DNA from: Candidatus Goldiibacteriota bacterium
GTDB taxonomy: Bacteria > Oederibacteriota > PGYV01 > DYJU01
Assembly: GCA_938034975.1 (NCBI GenBank)
Contig: CALHNI010000001.1
Span: 1-64,000 of the forward strand
DNA: 64,000 nt
Direction: 5' to 3'
Positions 43,267-52,182 of the stretch are shown here, piece after piece. How positions within the stretch are numbered: the first letter of the stretch is position 1; every line of letters starts with the position of its first letter. The notes beneath the pieces are model-generated. The model was not told the origin of the DNA, searched no databases, and saw only the letters and a program-made list of their open reading frames with translations. The translations under genes were made by a program, and so were the position numbers.

Positions 43267-43295
43267 ATTATATTCTATGTAAATAATTTTGTCAA
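43267..43295 (-). promoter_or_regulatory. consensus sigma70 promoter with leaderless-type spacing
   Basis: On the minus strand TTGACA (43290-43295), a 17-base spacer and TATAAT (43267-43272) give an exact consensus match. The ATG of the 123-residue gene starts at 43256, about 10 bases after the -10 box, so the transcript would begin at or just before the start codon. Confidence 0.75.
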
Positions 43296-43512
43296 GAATA
43301 CCCGCAGGCAGGCATACAAAAGGTATCTCTGGATTTTTTTCTATAACTATATGTATAGCCGCAAGCTTTATGTTTGCTCTTTTCTAAAACTACACATCTA
43401 TAAACCCTGTGCCTACATTCTTTTTTATTTTTATTTCCCACTTTGGCAAAGTATGCCCTCGCCTTTTTAATTTTTCATTTAAATACACAATTTTAATGTA
43501 TGGACAATTCAT
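43292..43512 (-). pseudogene. frameshifted small Cys-rich protein gene
   Basis: From ATG 43512 the frame reads MNCPYIKIVYLNEKLKRRGH and TLPKWEIKIKK and then stops at 43390. One missing base in an A-run (about 43420) would continue it as ECRHRVYRCVVLEKSKHKAC, GYTYSYRKKSRDTFC and MPACGYS, ending at 43292. The restored 73-residue product would have six cysteines, including CGYTYS and CMPACGYS, suggesting a zinc-binding protein. I do not recognise the family. It shares the pattern of single-base loss in homopolymers seen in neighbouring remnants. Confidence 0.5.
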
Positions 43513-43548
43513 AAATTAATTGCTCATATGTTTTTTGTAAAAAAATCC

Positions 43549-43572
43549 GCTTACCTTAAAAGGTGCGGCTAT
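43549..43572 (-). terminator. intrinsic terminator after the GH8 gene
   Basis: On the minus strand CCGCACCTT-TT-AAGGTAAGCGG forms a stem with a small bulge and is followed by ATTTTTTTAC. It lies about 100 bases past the stop of the GH8 gene at 43673. The remaining AT-rich DNA up to 43672 holds no other recognised feature. Confidence 0.75.
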
Positions 43573-43672
43573 AAATGATTAATGTATTATAAAAATATTA
43601 TTAGAATCCATATTTTAAAAAAATTTCTATTAATTTTTGAGTTTTAGTAAACGATCAAAATTAAGTAAAAAT

Positions 43673-46654
43673 TTATTTTAATAACAGCAATATCTGCGGT
43701 TTTGAACTTATGTTATTGTTATTTATATCAGTAAAATTTACCACAAAATAATATATACCATTAGATAATCTCATAAAGTTCTTACTCTCAATTAAAATAT
43801 CTATATCCCCAAATCCAAAATCACCTGTAATTTGTTTATTTATCACTAACCTTAAAGATGTTGTATAAATTTTAACATCTATTTTTTTGCATTTTTTTGT
43901 AATATTTATTTTTATATTAAGATAATCTCTAGCATTATATGGATTTGGATAAATTTTTATATTTTTTATTAAAAATTTTTCTTCTTTATCATCTTCAGGA
44001 ACAGGTGTATTTACTGGTGTGTTTGTAAAAGTATTCGTTGCCGTAAAAACAGGTGTTTGTGAATTGGTATAAGTTGCTGTGTATGTAAAAGTCATATTTG
44101 ATGTTTGAGTAAAAGTAAGAGTTGGACTATTTGTGTTTGAAAAAGTCAAAGTTATTTGAAATGTAAAACTCTGCGTTGGCGTCAAAGTATTTGTAAAAGT
44201 TATTGTAAATGTATTTGTTATTGTTGGTGTATAAGTAAATGTCCAGGTTGGTGGCTGTGTCCCGGTTACTGTTTTACTTGCAGTTTCTGTATTACTCGGT
44301 GTTGCTGTATAATTATATGTAGCTGTTGATGTCCATGTATTAGTGCTTGTTTGTGTATGAGTCATTGTTGGTGTTGTTGTAAAAGTTATTGTAAATGTAT
44401 TTGTTATTGTTGGTGTATAAGTAAATGTCCAGGTTGGTGGCTGTGTCCCGGTTACTGTTTTACTTGCAGTTTCTGTATTACTCGGTGTTGCTGTATAACT
44501 ATATGTAGCTGTTGATGTGTATGTATTTGTCAGTGTATATGTATAAGTTTTTGTTGATGTTATAGTAAATGAATTTGTTGATGTATAAGTTATTGTGCCT
44601 GTAAATGTATATGTTAATGTATTTGTTGTTGTAAAAGTTTTAGTATATGTATGTGTTGTTGTTGAAGTATTTGTTCTTGTATAACTTGGGGTTGATGTAA
44701 AAGTAAAAGTTGTTGTAAATGTTTTTGTTGGAGTATAAGTTGGCATACCCCAAAAAATTATATCATCAATATATACAGGTCCAGTTGTTCCACCACTAAA
44801 TTGAAACCCGACCCTTTCTATTTTTTCAACATTTATAATTTTATTGCCGTTTTGCCTGCCTGAATACGGATCAACAGAAAGAGTTGAAAGTGTAACAGTA
44901 AATTTTTCCCATAAATTCCCGGTTTTTGTAAATGGCATGCTTCTGTTTGACCAGTCCTCTCCATCAGGATTTGAACCACCTAATCCTGATTCAAACTCTT
45001 CAACTTTTATGAAAAAAACTGTTCCAGCAGATGCTTTTATCCAGAATGAAAAAGAAGTAGCACCTGTAAAATCACGCCAGTATTCAGGCGCTGTTGCCGT
45101 GGTATAAGGAGAACCTATTGACAGATAAGAACCCCAGCCACCAGGAGCACAAGGTGAAAAAGGCAATTTCATTGAACGCAATCCTGAATATTTATCATCT
45201 GGTGAATTTTCAAGGACTGGGTTACAACCATCACCTATTGATGATGGTTCTTTTAATATACCTGTTTCAAAATCATCAAACAAGCCAGGAAGCGGCGTTG
45301 GTGTAAAAGTCGGAGTTGGGGTTAATGGATTCCAGGTATTTGTAGGAGTCGGAGTAGGATAATCACCAAGCGGATTTTTCATATTTCCAGTAAGAACAAG
45401 AAGATATAGCATTTTTAAAATATCAGAAAAATAATCTGTTCCCCAGTTAACACCTGTATCAGTTGGGAAAGGGAAATTTATTAAATTTTCATAACATGTA
45501 TTTAACCATTGCTGATCACCTGTTGTCATTGCAGCAACTGCAATAGCACCCTGTAAAGGCGGAAGATTCATAACATCTTCGTCACATAAATCAGGAGACC
45601 TGTCTTTACGACAATATGTTTTTTCATTTCCATTTAGTGCATAATGGGATTTAATCTGTGTTGAAACGCCATTGTATTTTATCTTAAAAAAATTAGAAAT
45701 TGTTGATGGACATTCATATGCATACTGATGGTTCAAAGTTCCGTAAAGCAAATAATCATAAGTAAGACGCCATGGAGTCCTGCACGCATCCCACCAATAT
45801 GAATACGAATCCATTGCCCATGAGTCATTTGAATCATTTCTTGTGCCATCATAATTACACCAGTTAGGCATAAGCCAGGTATAAAGTCCTGTTTCTGGAT
45901 TATAAGTATCAGGATGATTCTTATAATAATTTATAATTGTGTTGTATGTTCTTTGTGCTACCTGATACCATCTTGTTTCTCCTGTAAAATCGCCAAACAT
46001 TCTATAATATGCAGGTGCAAAATAACTTATATTACCAAAATCCCATCCATCTCCAGGGCGTATATCATTGTTATTTGTAACTTCATGACGCAATATTGCA
46101 TCAATCAAAGTTAGTGCTTCCTGTCTGTAATTAATTGCTCCGCCTGAACCCCACTGATAATGCGCCATAATTAGTGCAAATGCAACATCTTCATCTGCAT
46201 CAGTTGCAGCCCCTGTTCCTATTACTCCACCACCATCTGCTATTCTCCAGTTCATAAGACCATTCCCGTTCATATATCTTTTATAAAATTTCCACATCCC
46301 ATCAAAATATTGTTTTGTATTATTAGTTGCTGATGACATATAAACCATTATAATCATTCCATAACCAATACCTTCTGATACAGTATCTTCTGTGTTATTA
46401 TCACCTGTTTCGTAACGAACCACTCTGTATTCATCTGCTGCCATCCACGGGTCTTGTGCTTTGCCATGAACATAATGATTTTTCCATTGGTCAAACCAAT
46501 TTTGACAATGCTGATTCATCTGCTCCTGGGTATAATTGTTTGGTTTTATTCCATAAGGATAATTTACTGCTTGGGGGAAAGGGAAATTACAGGTGTCTGA
46601 ATATAAATATAATGATATTAAATTAAATAGTAATAATGCATAAAATTTTTTCAT
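43673..46654 (-). CDS. secreted modular glycoside hydrolase family 8 enzyme
   Basis: The 993 residues comprise a signal peptide (1-19) and a GH8 catalytic domain (about 22-435). This has Glu94 in SEGIGYGM, the likely acid, and the family signature ATDADEDVAFALIMAHYQWG (150-169). A CBM11/CIA30-like beta-sandwich follows (DDFETG...VYIDDIIFWG, about 455-700). A long Thr-rich linker of TFT/TYT repeats (about 700-890) contains a 62-residue tandem duplication. The C-terminal sorting-type domain starts with IYPNPYN and ends with NGIYYFVV. GH8 enzymes cleave beta-1,4 glucans, xylan, chitosan or mixed-linkage glucan; the exact substrate is unclear. A LacI-like operator overlaps its promoter. A second GH8 protein with related linker lies at 55817. 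Confidence 0.92.
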   Translation of the reverse strand: MKKFYALLLFNLISLYLYSDTCNFPFPQAVNYPYGIKPNNYTQEQMNQHCQNWFDQWKNHYVHGKAQDPWMAADEYRVVRYETGDNNTEDTVSEGIGYGMIIMVYMSSATNNTKQYFDGMWKFYKRYMNGNGLMNWRIADGGGVIGTGAATDADEDVAFALIMAHYQWGSGGAINYRQEALTLIDAILRHEVTNNNDIRPGDGWDFGNISYFAPAYYRMFGDFTGETRWYQVAQRTYNTIINYYKNHPDTYNPETGLYTWLMPNWCNYDGTRNDSNDSWAMDSYSYWWDACRTPWRLTYDYLLYGTLNHQYAYECPSTISNFFKIKYNGVSTQIKSHYALNGNEKTYCRKDRSPDLCDEDVMNLPPLQGAIAVAAMTTGDQQWLNTCYENLINFPFPTDTGVNWGTDYFSDILKMLYLLVLTGNMKNPLGDYPTPTPTNTWNPLTPTPTFTPTPLPGLFDDFETGILKEPSSIGDGCNPVLENSPDDKYSGLRSMKLPFSPCAPGGWGSYLSIGSPYTTATAPEYWRDFTGATSFSFWIKASAGTVFFIKVEEFESGLGGSNPDGEDWSNRSMPFTKTGNLWEKFTVTLSTLSVDPYSGRQNGNKIINVEKIERVGFQFSGGTTGPVYIDDIIFWGMPTYTPTKTFTTTFTFTSTPSYTRTNTSTTTHTYTKTFTTTNTLTYTFTGTITYTSTNSFTITSTKTYTYTLTNTYTSTATYSYTATPSNTETASKTVTGTQPPTWTFTYTPTITNTFTITFTTTPTMTHTQTSTNTWTSTATYNYTATPSNTETASKTVTGTQPPTWTFTYTPTITNTFTITFTNTLTPTQSFTFQITLTFSNTNSPTLTFTQTSNMTFTYTATYTNSQTPVFTATNTFTNTPVNTPVPEDDKEEKFLIKNIKIYPNPYNARDYLNIKINITKKCKKIDVKIYTTSLRLVINKQITGDFGFGDIDILIESKNFMRLSNGIYYFVVNFTDINNNNISSKPQILLLLK
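44191..44518 (-). repeat. two direct copies, 186-bp period, inside the Thr-rich linker
   Basis: The 142-base blocks 44191-44332 and 44377-44518 are almost identical; the only difference noticed is AATTAT versus AACTAT. They encode the linker segment SNTETASKTVTGTQPPTWTF and flanking residues twice. High identity at synonymous sites indicates a recent duplication or gene conversion, not selection on a low-complexity linker alone. The VTGTQPPTWTFT stretch also occurs in the other GH8 protein. Confidence 0.9.
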
Positions 46655-46687
46655 TTTTTTACACCATTAAGCAACATAAATAACTTA

Positions 46688-46716
46688 ATATAATACCTAT
46701 TTAAACGTTTAGACAA
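46688..46716 (-). promoter_or_regulatory. promoter with LacI-like operator for the GH8 gene
   Basis: On the minus strand TTGTCT (46711-46716), a 17-base spacer and TTATAT (46688-46693) lie about 34 bases before the GH8 start. The spacer contains the perfect palindrome TAAACGTTTA (46702-46711), which has the central CG typical of LacI/CcpA-family operators. A repressor binding there would block the promoter. A related half site, TTTAAACGATAAAA, occurs upstream of the second GH8 gene near 55750. Confidence 0.4.
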
Positions 46717-46759
46717 ATAAAAATAAATTTTGTTTCGTTCTTGCTTTTTAATATGCAAT

Positions 46760-48385
46760 CTACTTATTCACTTCGTTATAAATAACATCTAACAGAATAT
46801 TTTCATTATTTATATAATCCCCTGTTATATCCCAAACAAAAACGCCTGATAAATTTTTCAAAATAGCATATTTTACTTTTTCTTTGATTGATCTTGCATT
46901 ATCATAACTGATTATATTTTTTCCCCCAGTCTGATAAAGATATGGAACTTTTGCAGCATCATCCCATTTTTCCTGCCAGTTAGAACCAATTAAAGGATGA
47001 ATTGTATAATACTGCATATATTCATCACTGCAATTGCCTGAACATTTTTCATTTATATTGCCACAGGTTAAAAATTTTCTTCCAAAAAATGGTATTCCTA
47101 AATTTACCTTATCTGCTTTAACCAAGCGAGTATTTAAAATATAATCAATTGCTGCATCACAACTTAAATTATCAAAAATATCATTTCCGGTAAAAAGCGG
47201 CGAATTATGACCGCAATGGTCTGACCATGAGCCATGAAAATCATAAGTCATCACATTATAAAAATCAACAAACTTATCAAAATTTTCATAATCAAGCCAC
47301 TGGGCATAAAAATGTCCAGGATTTACAGCCAGTGTTATCAAAAAATATGATGCTACCCCACCTTTCCTTTTAAAACATTCTTTTACTTCTTTTAAAAGCA
47401 AAACAAAATTTTTTTTATCAGTTATCCCTTCTGGAAACTCCCAATCAAAATCAATTCCATCATATCTGTTTTCGCGCAGGAACTTTTCCAGATTTTCCGC
47501 AAAGATTTTTCGTAATTCTTCAGATGCAGCAATTCTTCTGAATGCAGCAGATGCTTCAAGATTATAACCACCTATTGATGCCAAAACTTTTACTCCTGCC
47601 CTGTGTGCATCATCCAAAAGTTCCGGTTCTGAATATCCCCCAGGTATCTGTATTTCACCTGATGCTGTTGGCAGGATAAATGCGTGGCAAATATGTGTAA
47701 TTTTTTTTAATGGTATTTTGCTTGACCTGTATTGTGGATTCCAATATGGATAATAAACAAATATTTTTTTCCCTTTTATTGTTTTGTCTGGCATTGCTGT
47801 TGGTGTTGGAGTAACTGTTGGTGTTTTAGAAATAAGTTTTATATTATCAAAATAAATTTCTTTTACATTATTTTCTTTTTTATCTATGAAAACAAAATTT
47901 ATTCTGTCAATTTTATCTTTTTCAGTTATTTCATTCTCTGTTTTTCTTTTAAAATCAAATTCAAAATAAACATTATTTTTGCCACAGGTTAAAAGTGCAT
48001 CATTTGCAATTTTTTGCATAACTTTACTTTTAGTAATACTATCAGCATAAATTGAAATATCAAAAAATTCATTTTTATATGATGAAGAACAGGGTATATA
48101 AACATCTAGGTATAATCCTTTATATATTGATAATTTATCAGGTTTAAAATCCGAAAGTATAGCAATATCATCTTTTATAATACCATGATTTAAAATAGTA
48201 ATCTTTAATGCATAATTCCCCTGGGTTATAGCCTGTTTTTCTTCATTTGAAACTTTTCTTTCTGCACCTTGTCCAATCCATATCCCATTGCTTTTTATGG
48301 ATTCACAGTCATTCAATAAAAAATCCGATGAAAAAGTTAAAAATTTAAAAAAAACCAATAATAAAGAAAATATAATTTTTTTCAC
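46760..48385 (-). CDS. secreted glycoside hydrolase family 18 (chitinase-like) protein
   Basis: The 541 residues have a signal peptide (1-20) and an N-terminal beta-rich carbohydrate-binding-like region (about 22-190, LNDCESIKSNGIW...YFDNIKL). A short TPTPT linker follows, then a GH18 barrel (about 205-541). The barrel shows FVYYPYW, VLASIGGYN and the catalytic DGIDFDWEFP with all three Asp and the Glu. VMTYDFHGSW and GIPFFGRKF come later. These are the features of active retaining chitinases or endo-beta-N-acetylglucosaminidases. It lies 23 bases after malQ and about 100 bases before the GH8 gene, all on the minus strand. Confidence 0.93.
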   Translation of the reverse strand: MKKIIFSLLLVFFKFLTFSSDFLLNDCESIKSNGIWIGQGAERKVSNEEKQAITQGNYALKITILNHGIIKDDIAILSDFKPDKLSIYKGLYLDVYIPCSSSYKNEFFDISIYADSITKSKVMQKIANDALLTCGKNNVYFEFDFKRKTENEITEKDKIDRINFVFIDKKENNVKEIYFDNIKLISKTPTVTPTPTAMPDKTIKGKKIFVYYPYWNPQYRSSKIPLKKITHICHAFILPTASGEIQIPGGYSEPELLDDAHRAGVKVLASIGGYNLEASAAFRRIAASEELRKIFAENLEKFLRENRYDGIDFDWEFPEGITDKKNFVLLLKEVKECFKRKGGVASYFLITLAVNPGHFYAQWLDYENFDKFVDFYNVMTYDFHGSWSDHCGHNSPLFTGNDIFDNLSCDAAIDYILNTRLVKADKVNLGIPFFGRKFLTCGNINEKCSGNCSDEYMQYYTIHPLIGSNWQEKWDDAAKVPYLYQTGGKNIISYDNARSIKEKVKYAILKNLSGVFVWDITGDYINNENILLDVIYNEVNK

Positions 48386-48408
48386 AATTTTACCTGCCCA
48401 TTTTTTTT

Positions 48409-50238
48409 CTAACTTCTTTCAGTAATTTCGCATATTTTTTTTATTTCATTATTTATATCAGCATTTAATAATTCTTCAAGGGATAAAGGCAACAATAAAT
48501 TCCAGTTTTTATCACTTATAATACCAGGGGTATTTATTCTTAAATCCCATTTGTCAGTATTATTAAAATAATCACCTAGTGATAAAAAATCAAATATATT
48601 CTGTATAGAAAAAATTGATTTGGCTTTCATACATTTTATAAGTGCTGTTCTTACGAATTCTTTTGTTGCTTTTTCTTTATCTAAATTTTCATTTTCAAGG
48701 TATTTTAAAAATTTTTCTTTTTCATCAAATGTTTCTCTGTGTAAATCATAGAACATCCAAACTTCATCCCTTGTTTTTTTCAGGGTCTCAAGCACTTTTT
48801 CAGGTGAATTTATTTCGCTTTTCCATCTTAATCTTTTTGCTTTTAAATCTTTTACTTCAAAAAGTTTTTCTAAAATTTCTTTATAACTAAAATTATATTC
48901 ATTACATAACTTTTCAACAAGTGCTTTATCAACTTTGCCTGCTTCTTCTTCCCACCAGCAAATAAGCAAAGTCATGTCATGACTTGAAATTACTGATACT
49001 GAATTTTCCCTGTATTCAGACTCTTTTTTAAATTCATAAGTTTTTCCCCAATCCCGCATCCACCGCTGCACATCAATCCCAGGTATTGAAAATTTTTTTA
49101 ATGTATCAAAAGAACATTGCGGAACAACCCCTAAATCTTCAGCACATGGCAACATATCTGATACATAAAGCATAGCATTTAAAATTTTCTGTCCGTTTTT
49201 TTCCCATTTTTTTTCATCTTCAGGGTCAAATTTACCATTTAAACCAAAAGTATTTTCCGGCTCTGACAGTTCAATTGTCCATATCCTGAAAAGACCTACA
49301 AAATGGTCTATCCTGAACATATCATAAAAATTTTCTGTGTATTTTAATTTTTCTTTTAAATAAACAAAATTTTCTTTTTCTATTTCTTCCCAGTTGTATG
49401 GTGGCATTCCCCATCTTTGCCCTTTTGCAAAATACATATCCGGTGGTGCGCCAGATGCCAAATTTAATTTAAAATATTTTCTGTTTGCCCATACATCAGC
49501 TGAATCACGGGAAACCAGAAAAGGTATATCCCCTAAAATAAAAACCCCATTTTTATTTGCATATTCTTTAATTTCTTTTAATTGCAAATATGCCTGCCAT
49601 TGAAGCCATCTGAAAAAATTTATCCTGTCAAAATTTTCTTCCTGAAATTTTCCCAATTGTTCTTCGTCTTTTTCTTTATATCTTATCTCCCATTGCTCCC
49701 ATGCACTTTGATTATTTTTTTCTTTCAAAACTGTAAAAATAGCATAATCATTTATCCAGAAGGCATTTTTATCCACATAAGTTTCGTATTCTTTACATAT
49801 TTCTTTTTGAATTTTAAATATTTCCCATAATATCTTTAATTTTTCTTTTTTAATTTCATAATTTACACGTTCTTTTAATATAAATTTTTCTTTTAATTTT
49901 TCAATTTCAGGTAAAAATTTTTCTAAATTTTGTGCATTCAGTTTGTATAAATTAATATAAGCAGGTTCAATTGCAAATGTTGAAATACAATCATAAGGGG
50001 TAAATTTATAGCCGGTATCATTTAATGGTAATAGTTGTATTATTGAAAGTCCGCATTTTTTACACCAGTCAACCAGAATTTTCAAATCAAAAAAATCACC
50101 TATCCCAGTTGAATTTTTGGAATAGATTGAAAAAAGTGGGACTAAAACTCCGGCTCTTCTTTTTATTCCTATTTTTTCCCATTTATTTTTTGTTTGTGAA
50201 TCCAAAAATTTTTTATATATTTCTTTGCTAAATAACAT
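48409..50238 (-). CDS. malQ: 4-alpha-glucanotransferase
   Basis: MalQ (GH77) transfers alpha-1,4-glucan segments, disproportionating maltodextrins in the cytoplasm. The 609 residues show RRAGVLVPLFSIYSKNSTGIGDF, LLPLNDTG, GDIPFLVSRDSADVWANRKYF, RIDHFVGLFRIW with the catalytic Asp, AEDLGVVP and SSHDM. Length is a little above the bacterial norm. AAGGA precedes the ATG. Its presence suggests glycogen or starch-derived dextrins are metabolised in addition to beta-glucans and chitin. It is upstream of the GH18 gene by 23 bases. Confidence 0.95.
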   Translation of the reverse strand: MLFSKEIYKKFLDSQTKNKWEKIGIKRRAGVLVPLFSIYSKNSTGIGDFFDLKILVDWCKKCGLSIIQLLPLNDTGYKFTPYDCISTFAIEPAYINLYKLNAQNLEKFLPEIEKLKEKFILKERVNYEIKKEKLKILWEIFKIQKEICKEYETYVDKNAFWINDYAIFTVLKEKNNQSAWEQWEIRYKEKDEEQLGKFQEENFDRINFFRWLQWQAYLQLKEIKEYANKNGVFILGDIPFLVSRDSADVWANRKYFKLNLASGAPPDMYFAKGQRWGMPPYNWEEIEKENFVYLKEKLKYTENFYDMFRIDHFVGLFRIWTIELSEPENTFGLNGKFDPEDEKKWEKNGQKILNAMLYVSDMLPCAEDLGVVPQCSFDTLKKFSIPGIDVQRWMRDWGKTYEFKKESEYRENSVSVISSHDMTLLICWWEEEAGKVDKALVEKLCNEYNFSYKEILEKLFEVKDLKAKRLRWKSEINSPEKVLETLKKTRDEVWMFYDLHRETFDEKEKFLKYLENENLDKEKATKEFVRTALIKCMKAKSIFSIQNIFDFLSLGDYFNNTDKWDLRINTPGIISDKNWNLLLPLSLEELLNADINNEIKKICEITERS

Positions 50239-50317
50239 ATTTTTTCCTTAAAAATTTTTATAGATTATACTTAATAAATATAGATTTGTCATTTAAATTC
50301 TATATGTCCAAAGGTAA

Positions 50318-50563
50318 TTATCTACTGATAGGTTTTTTTATATTATCTAAATTTTTCATTGATACATCAAGATCAGAAAGAAGCATCCTTTTTCTATGGT
50401 CAAGTTCCATTATTCTTTTTTTTCTTTTTTCTTTTTTTTCCTCAGAATAATCTGTTTTCTTTCTTTCGGAAAATGAAAATACATATCTATATAGTTCTTC
50501 TTCTGTTAAATTATTTTCCCTGGCAAATTTTAAAAATTCTTCAGTAAAAATTTTTTTAATCAT
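50318..50563 (-). CDS. unknown small charged protein
   Basis: This 81-residue frame has AAAGGA before its ATG. It is very rich in charged residues (EEKKEKRKKRIMELDHRKRM) with no membrane segment or signal. The regular helices suggest a coiled-coil or nucleic-acid-associated protein. I do not recognise a family. It lies 79 bases upstream of malQ on the same strand, and a full composite repeat lies just upstream of it. Reality of the gene is likely but not certain. Confidence 0.5.
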   Translation of the reverse strand: MIKKIFTEEFLKFARENNLTEEELYRYVFSFSERKKTDYSEEKKEKRKKRIMELDHRKRMLLSDLDVSMKNLDNIKKPISR

Positions 50564-50674
50564 AAATTTTTCCTTTTAATATATACACTAATTTATCCGC
50601 ACATAACCATAAAATAAATAATTTTCTATTTTTATTATACCAAATGATTAAATTTTTACAATAATTTAATTTTT

Positions 50675-50879
50675 CCGTAAAAACGCATTAAAAATCGCGT
50701 TTTTTACAAAAAAACAAAATATTTTTATTATTTTTATTTAAATTATAATGCATTATTTTATTCACCCATTTTTTATTTTTAAAAAAAACAAGTGTTGTTT
50801 TGAATATTTTATTTTTTTAAATAATATATAATTTTTTTCTTCTGAAAATCGAAATCTTCTTATAATGCGATTTTCAGGT
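50675..50879 (-). repeat. composite intergenic repeat, full copy
   Basis: Part A (50675-50708) is CCGTAAAAACGCATT...CGCGTTTTTTACA. Part B contains ATAATGCATT, TTATTCACCCA and TTGTTTTGAATATTTTATTT. Part C has perfect 10-base arms CTGAAAATCG (50842-50851) and CGATTTTCAG (50868-50877). This is the clearest 205-base copy. It occupies most of the 340-base gap between the small charged gene and the decayed membrane gene. Confidence 0.9.
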
Positions 50880-50903
50880 TTTCGCTTTCACTTTGAATAT
50901 AAT

Positions 50904-52085
50904 TTAATATAAAACAATATGCCCTAATACCGCCATTCTAAAATCAGCATAAGGTTTTAATTTTATTTTTATTGCATCAAAACCATTTTTTGAAACTTCA
51001 TCAGGCAGATTTATAATATTATTAAATACCTGGAATTGATACATATTTATTGGTAATGAAAAAATTTTTGTATTATATACGACAGAACCATTTTTTAAAA
51101 AAAATAATATCATATTCATTTTTAGACACTGATATGTGAACCTGATTTTTATGAATGATTTTATCAAATTCAACAATTAAACCACCTGATGGTATAAAAA
51201 TATTATTTTTATCATCTCATGGAGTACCATCCTGAACTGACCTATTAATCATATCATAAGAAACATATAATTCATTTTCTTTTTTATTTTGATGGTATTT
51301 TTTTATGAGTCCATTATATATACCAATATTCATTTTAAATATTTCTTTTAATCTTTCTTTTGAGAAAATATTTTCACCCGAAATAATTACTTTTAACTTA
51401 TCATAATACAAAGCAAGGTTTTTTTCATAAATAAAATTTTCACCTTTAACTATTGTTTCAATATAACCATCTGGTATTTCCCTTTGAAAATGTCCTATTC
51501 TGCAATCCGGCACAGGATAAAGACGGGCAAGTAAAGGTTCTGTTATTGCTAAATCATCAATTATATTCCATGTTAAGCCATAGCCATTTATGAAATTGTC
51601 TATAACTCGCATTGTAATGAATGCATCTTCATTTGCCCATGCATTCCTGAGCACAGTTATTATGAAAATAATAAACAATATAAAAGTCAAAATATTTAAA
51701 ACAAAAGAACTATATATATAATTTGTTTCATTATATTTTTTAATAAAAACAAAAAATAAAACTAAAATCAAAACGAACAATTGTGGGGTATTATAAAATT
51801 TATTGTTTTTATATACACAGCCAATTTATTTAGCACCTGTGTTTTTTCTATAAAAATTCACCAATAATTATATAAAATGATACTTAGTATAAAAATTAAA
51901 AAGATAAGAAACGAAATGGATAATTTTAAGATTATATTATTTTTTATTACAAAAAAAGTATGAATAACAAATAGCACAATTAATAACAACCATAGACAAA
52001 CCAGCAAAATATCATTTCTGGCTGTTTCAATGACAAAAATGCAAAAGTTTTTATTTATTAAACAACCTATCAGTAAAGCTAAAAA
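50904..52085 (-). pseudogene. decayed membrane glycosyltransferase-like gene (GT-C type)
   Basis: Frames in minus-strand order encode several pieces. Membrane helices come first (about 51850-52085, including ETARNDILLVCLW). Then helices ending RNAWANEDAFITMRVIDNF join INGYGLTWN directly to IIDDLAITEPLLARLYPVPD. An in-frame TGA at 51217 follows where Trp is expected, and then DDKNNIFIPSGGLIVEFDK. A frameshift near 51120 leads to KNGFDAIKIKLKPYADFRM at the end. The EDAFITMR and EPLLARL...IGHF parts resemble GT-C arabinosyl/mannosyltransferase-like membrane proteins. The middle of the protein appears deleted between GYGLTWN and IIDDLAI. No function is likely to remain. Confidence 0.65.
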
Positions 52086-52182
52086 AAAAGAAAATTATAT
52101 ATATTTTTTTTAAATTTATTTTTTCTTTCATAAAATAAATAATAAAATAAATTATAATCACAGTCAATAATATTTCAAATTT

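Noticed and set aside
43257..43672. tRNA or other structured RNA gene in the gap before the GH8 gene
   Set aside because: The only clear fold is the terminator hairpin at 43549-43572; no cloverleaf with a CCA-type end or TTC loop could be drawn.
51217..51219. TGA read as tryptophan (alternative genetic code)
   Set aside because: The only in-frame TGA at a likely Trp position is in a gene with other lesions. Intact genes use TGA as their normal stop, for example in ATGA overlaps.
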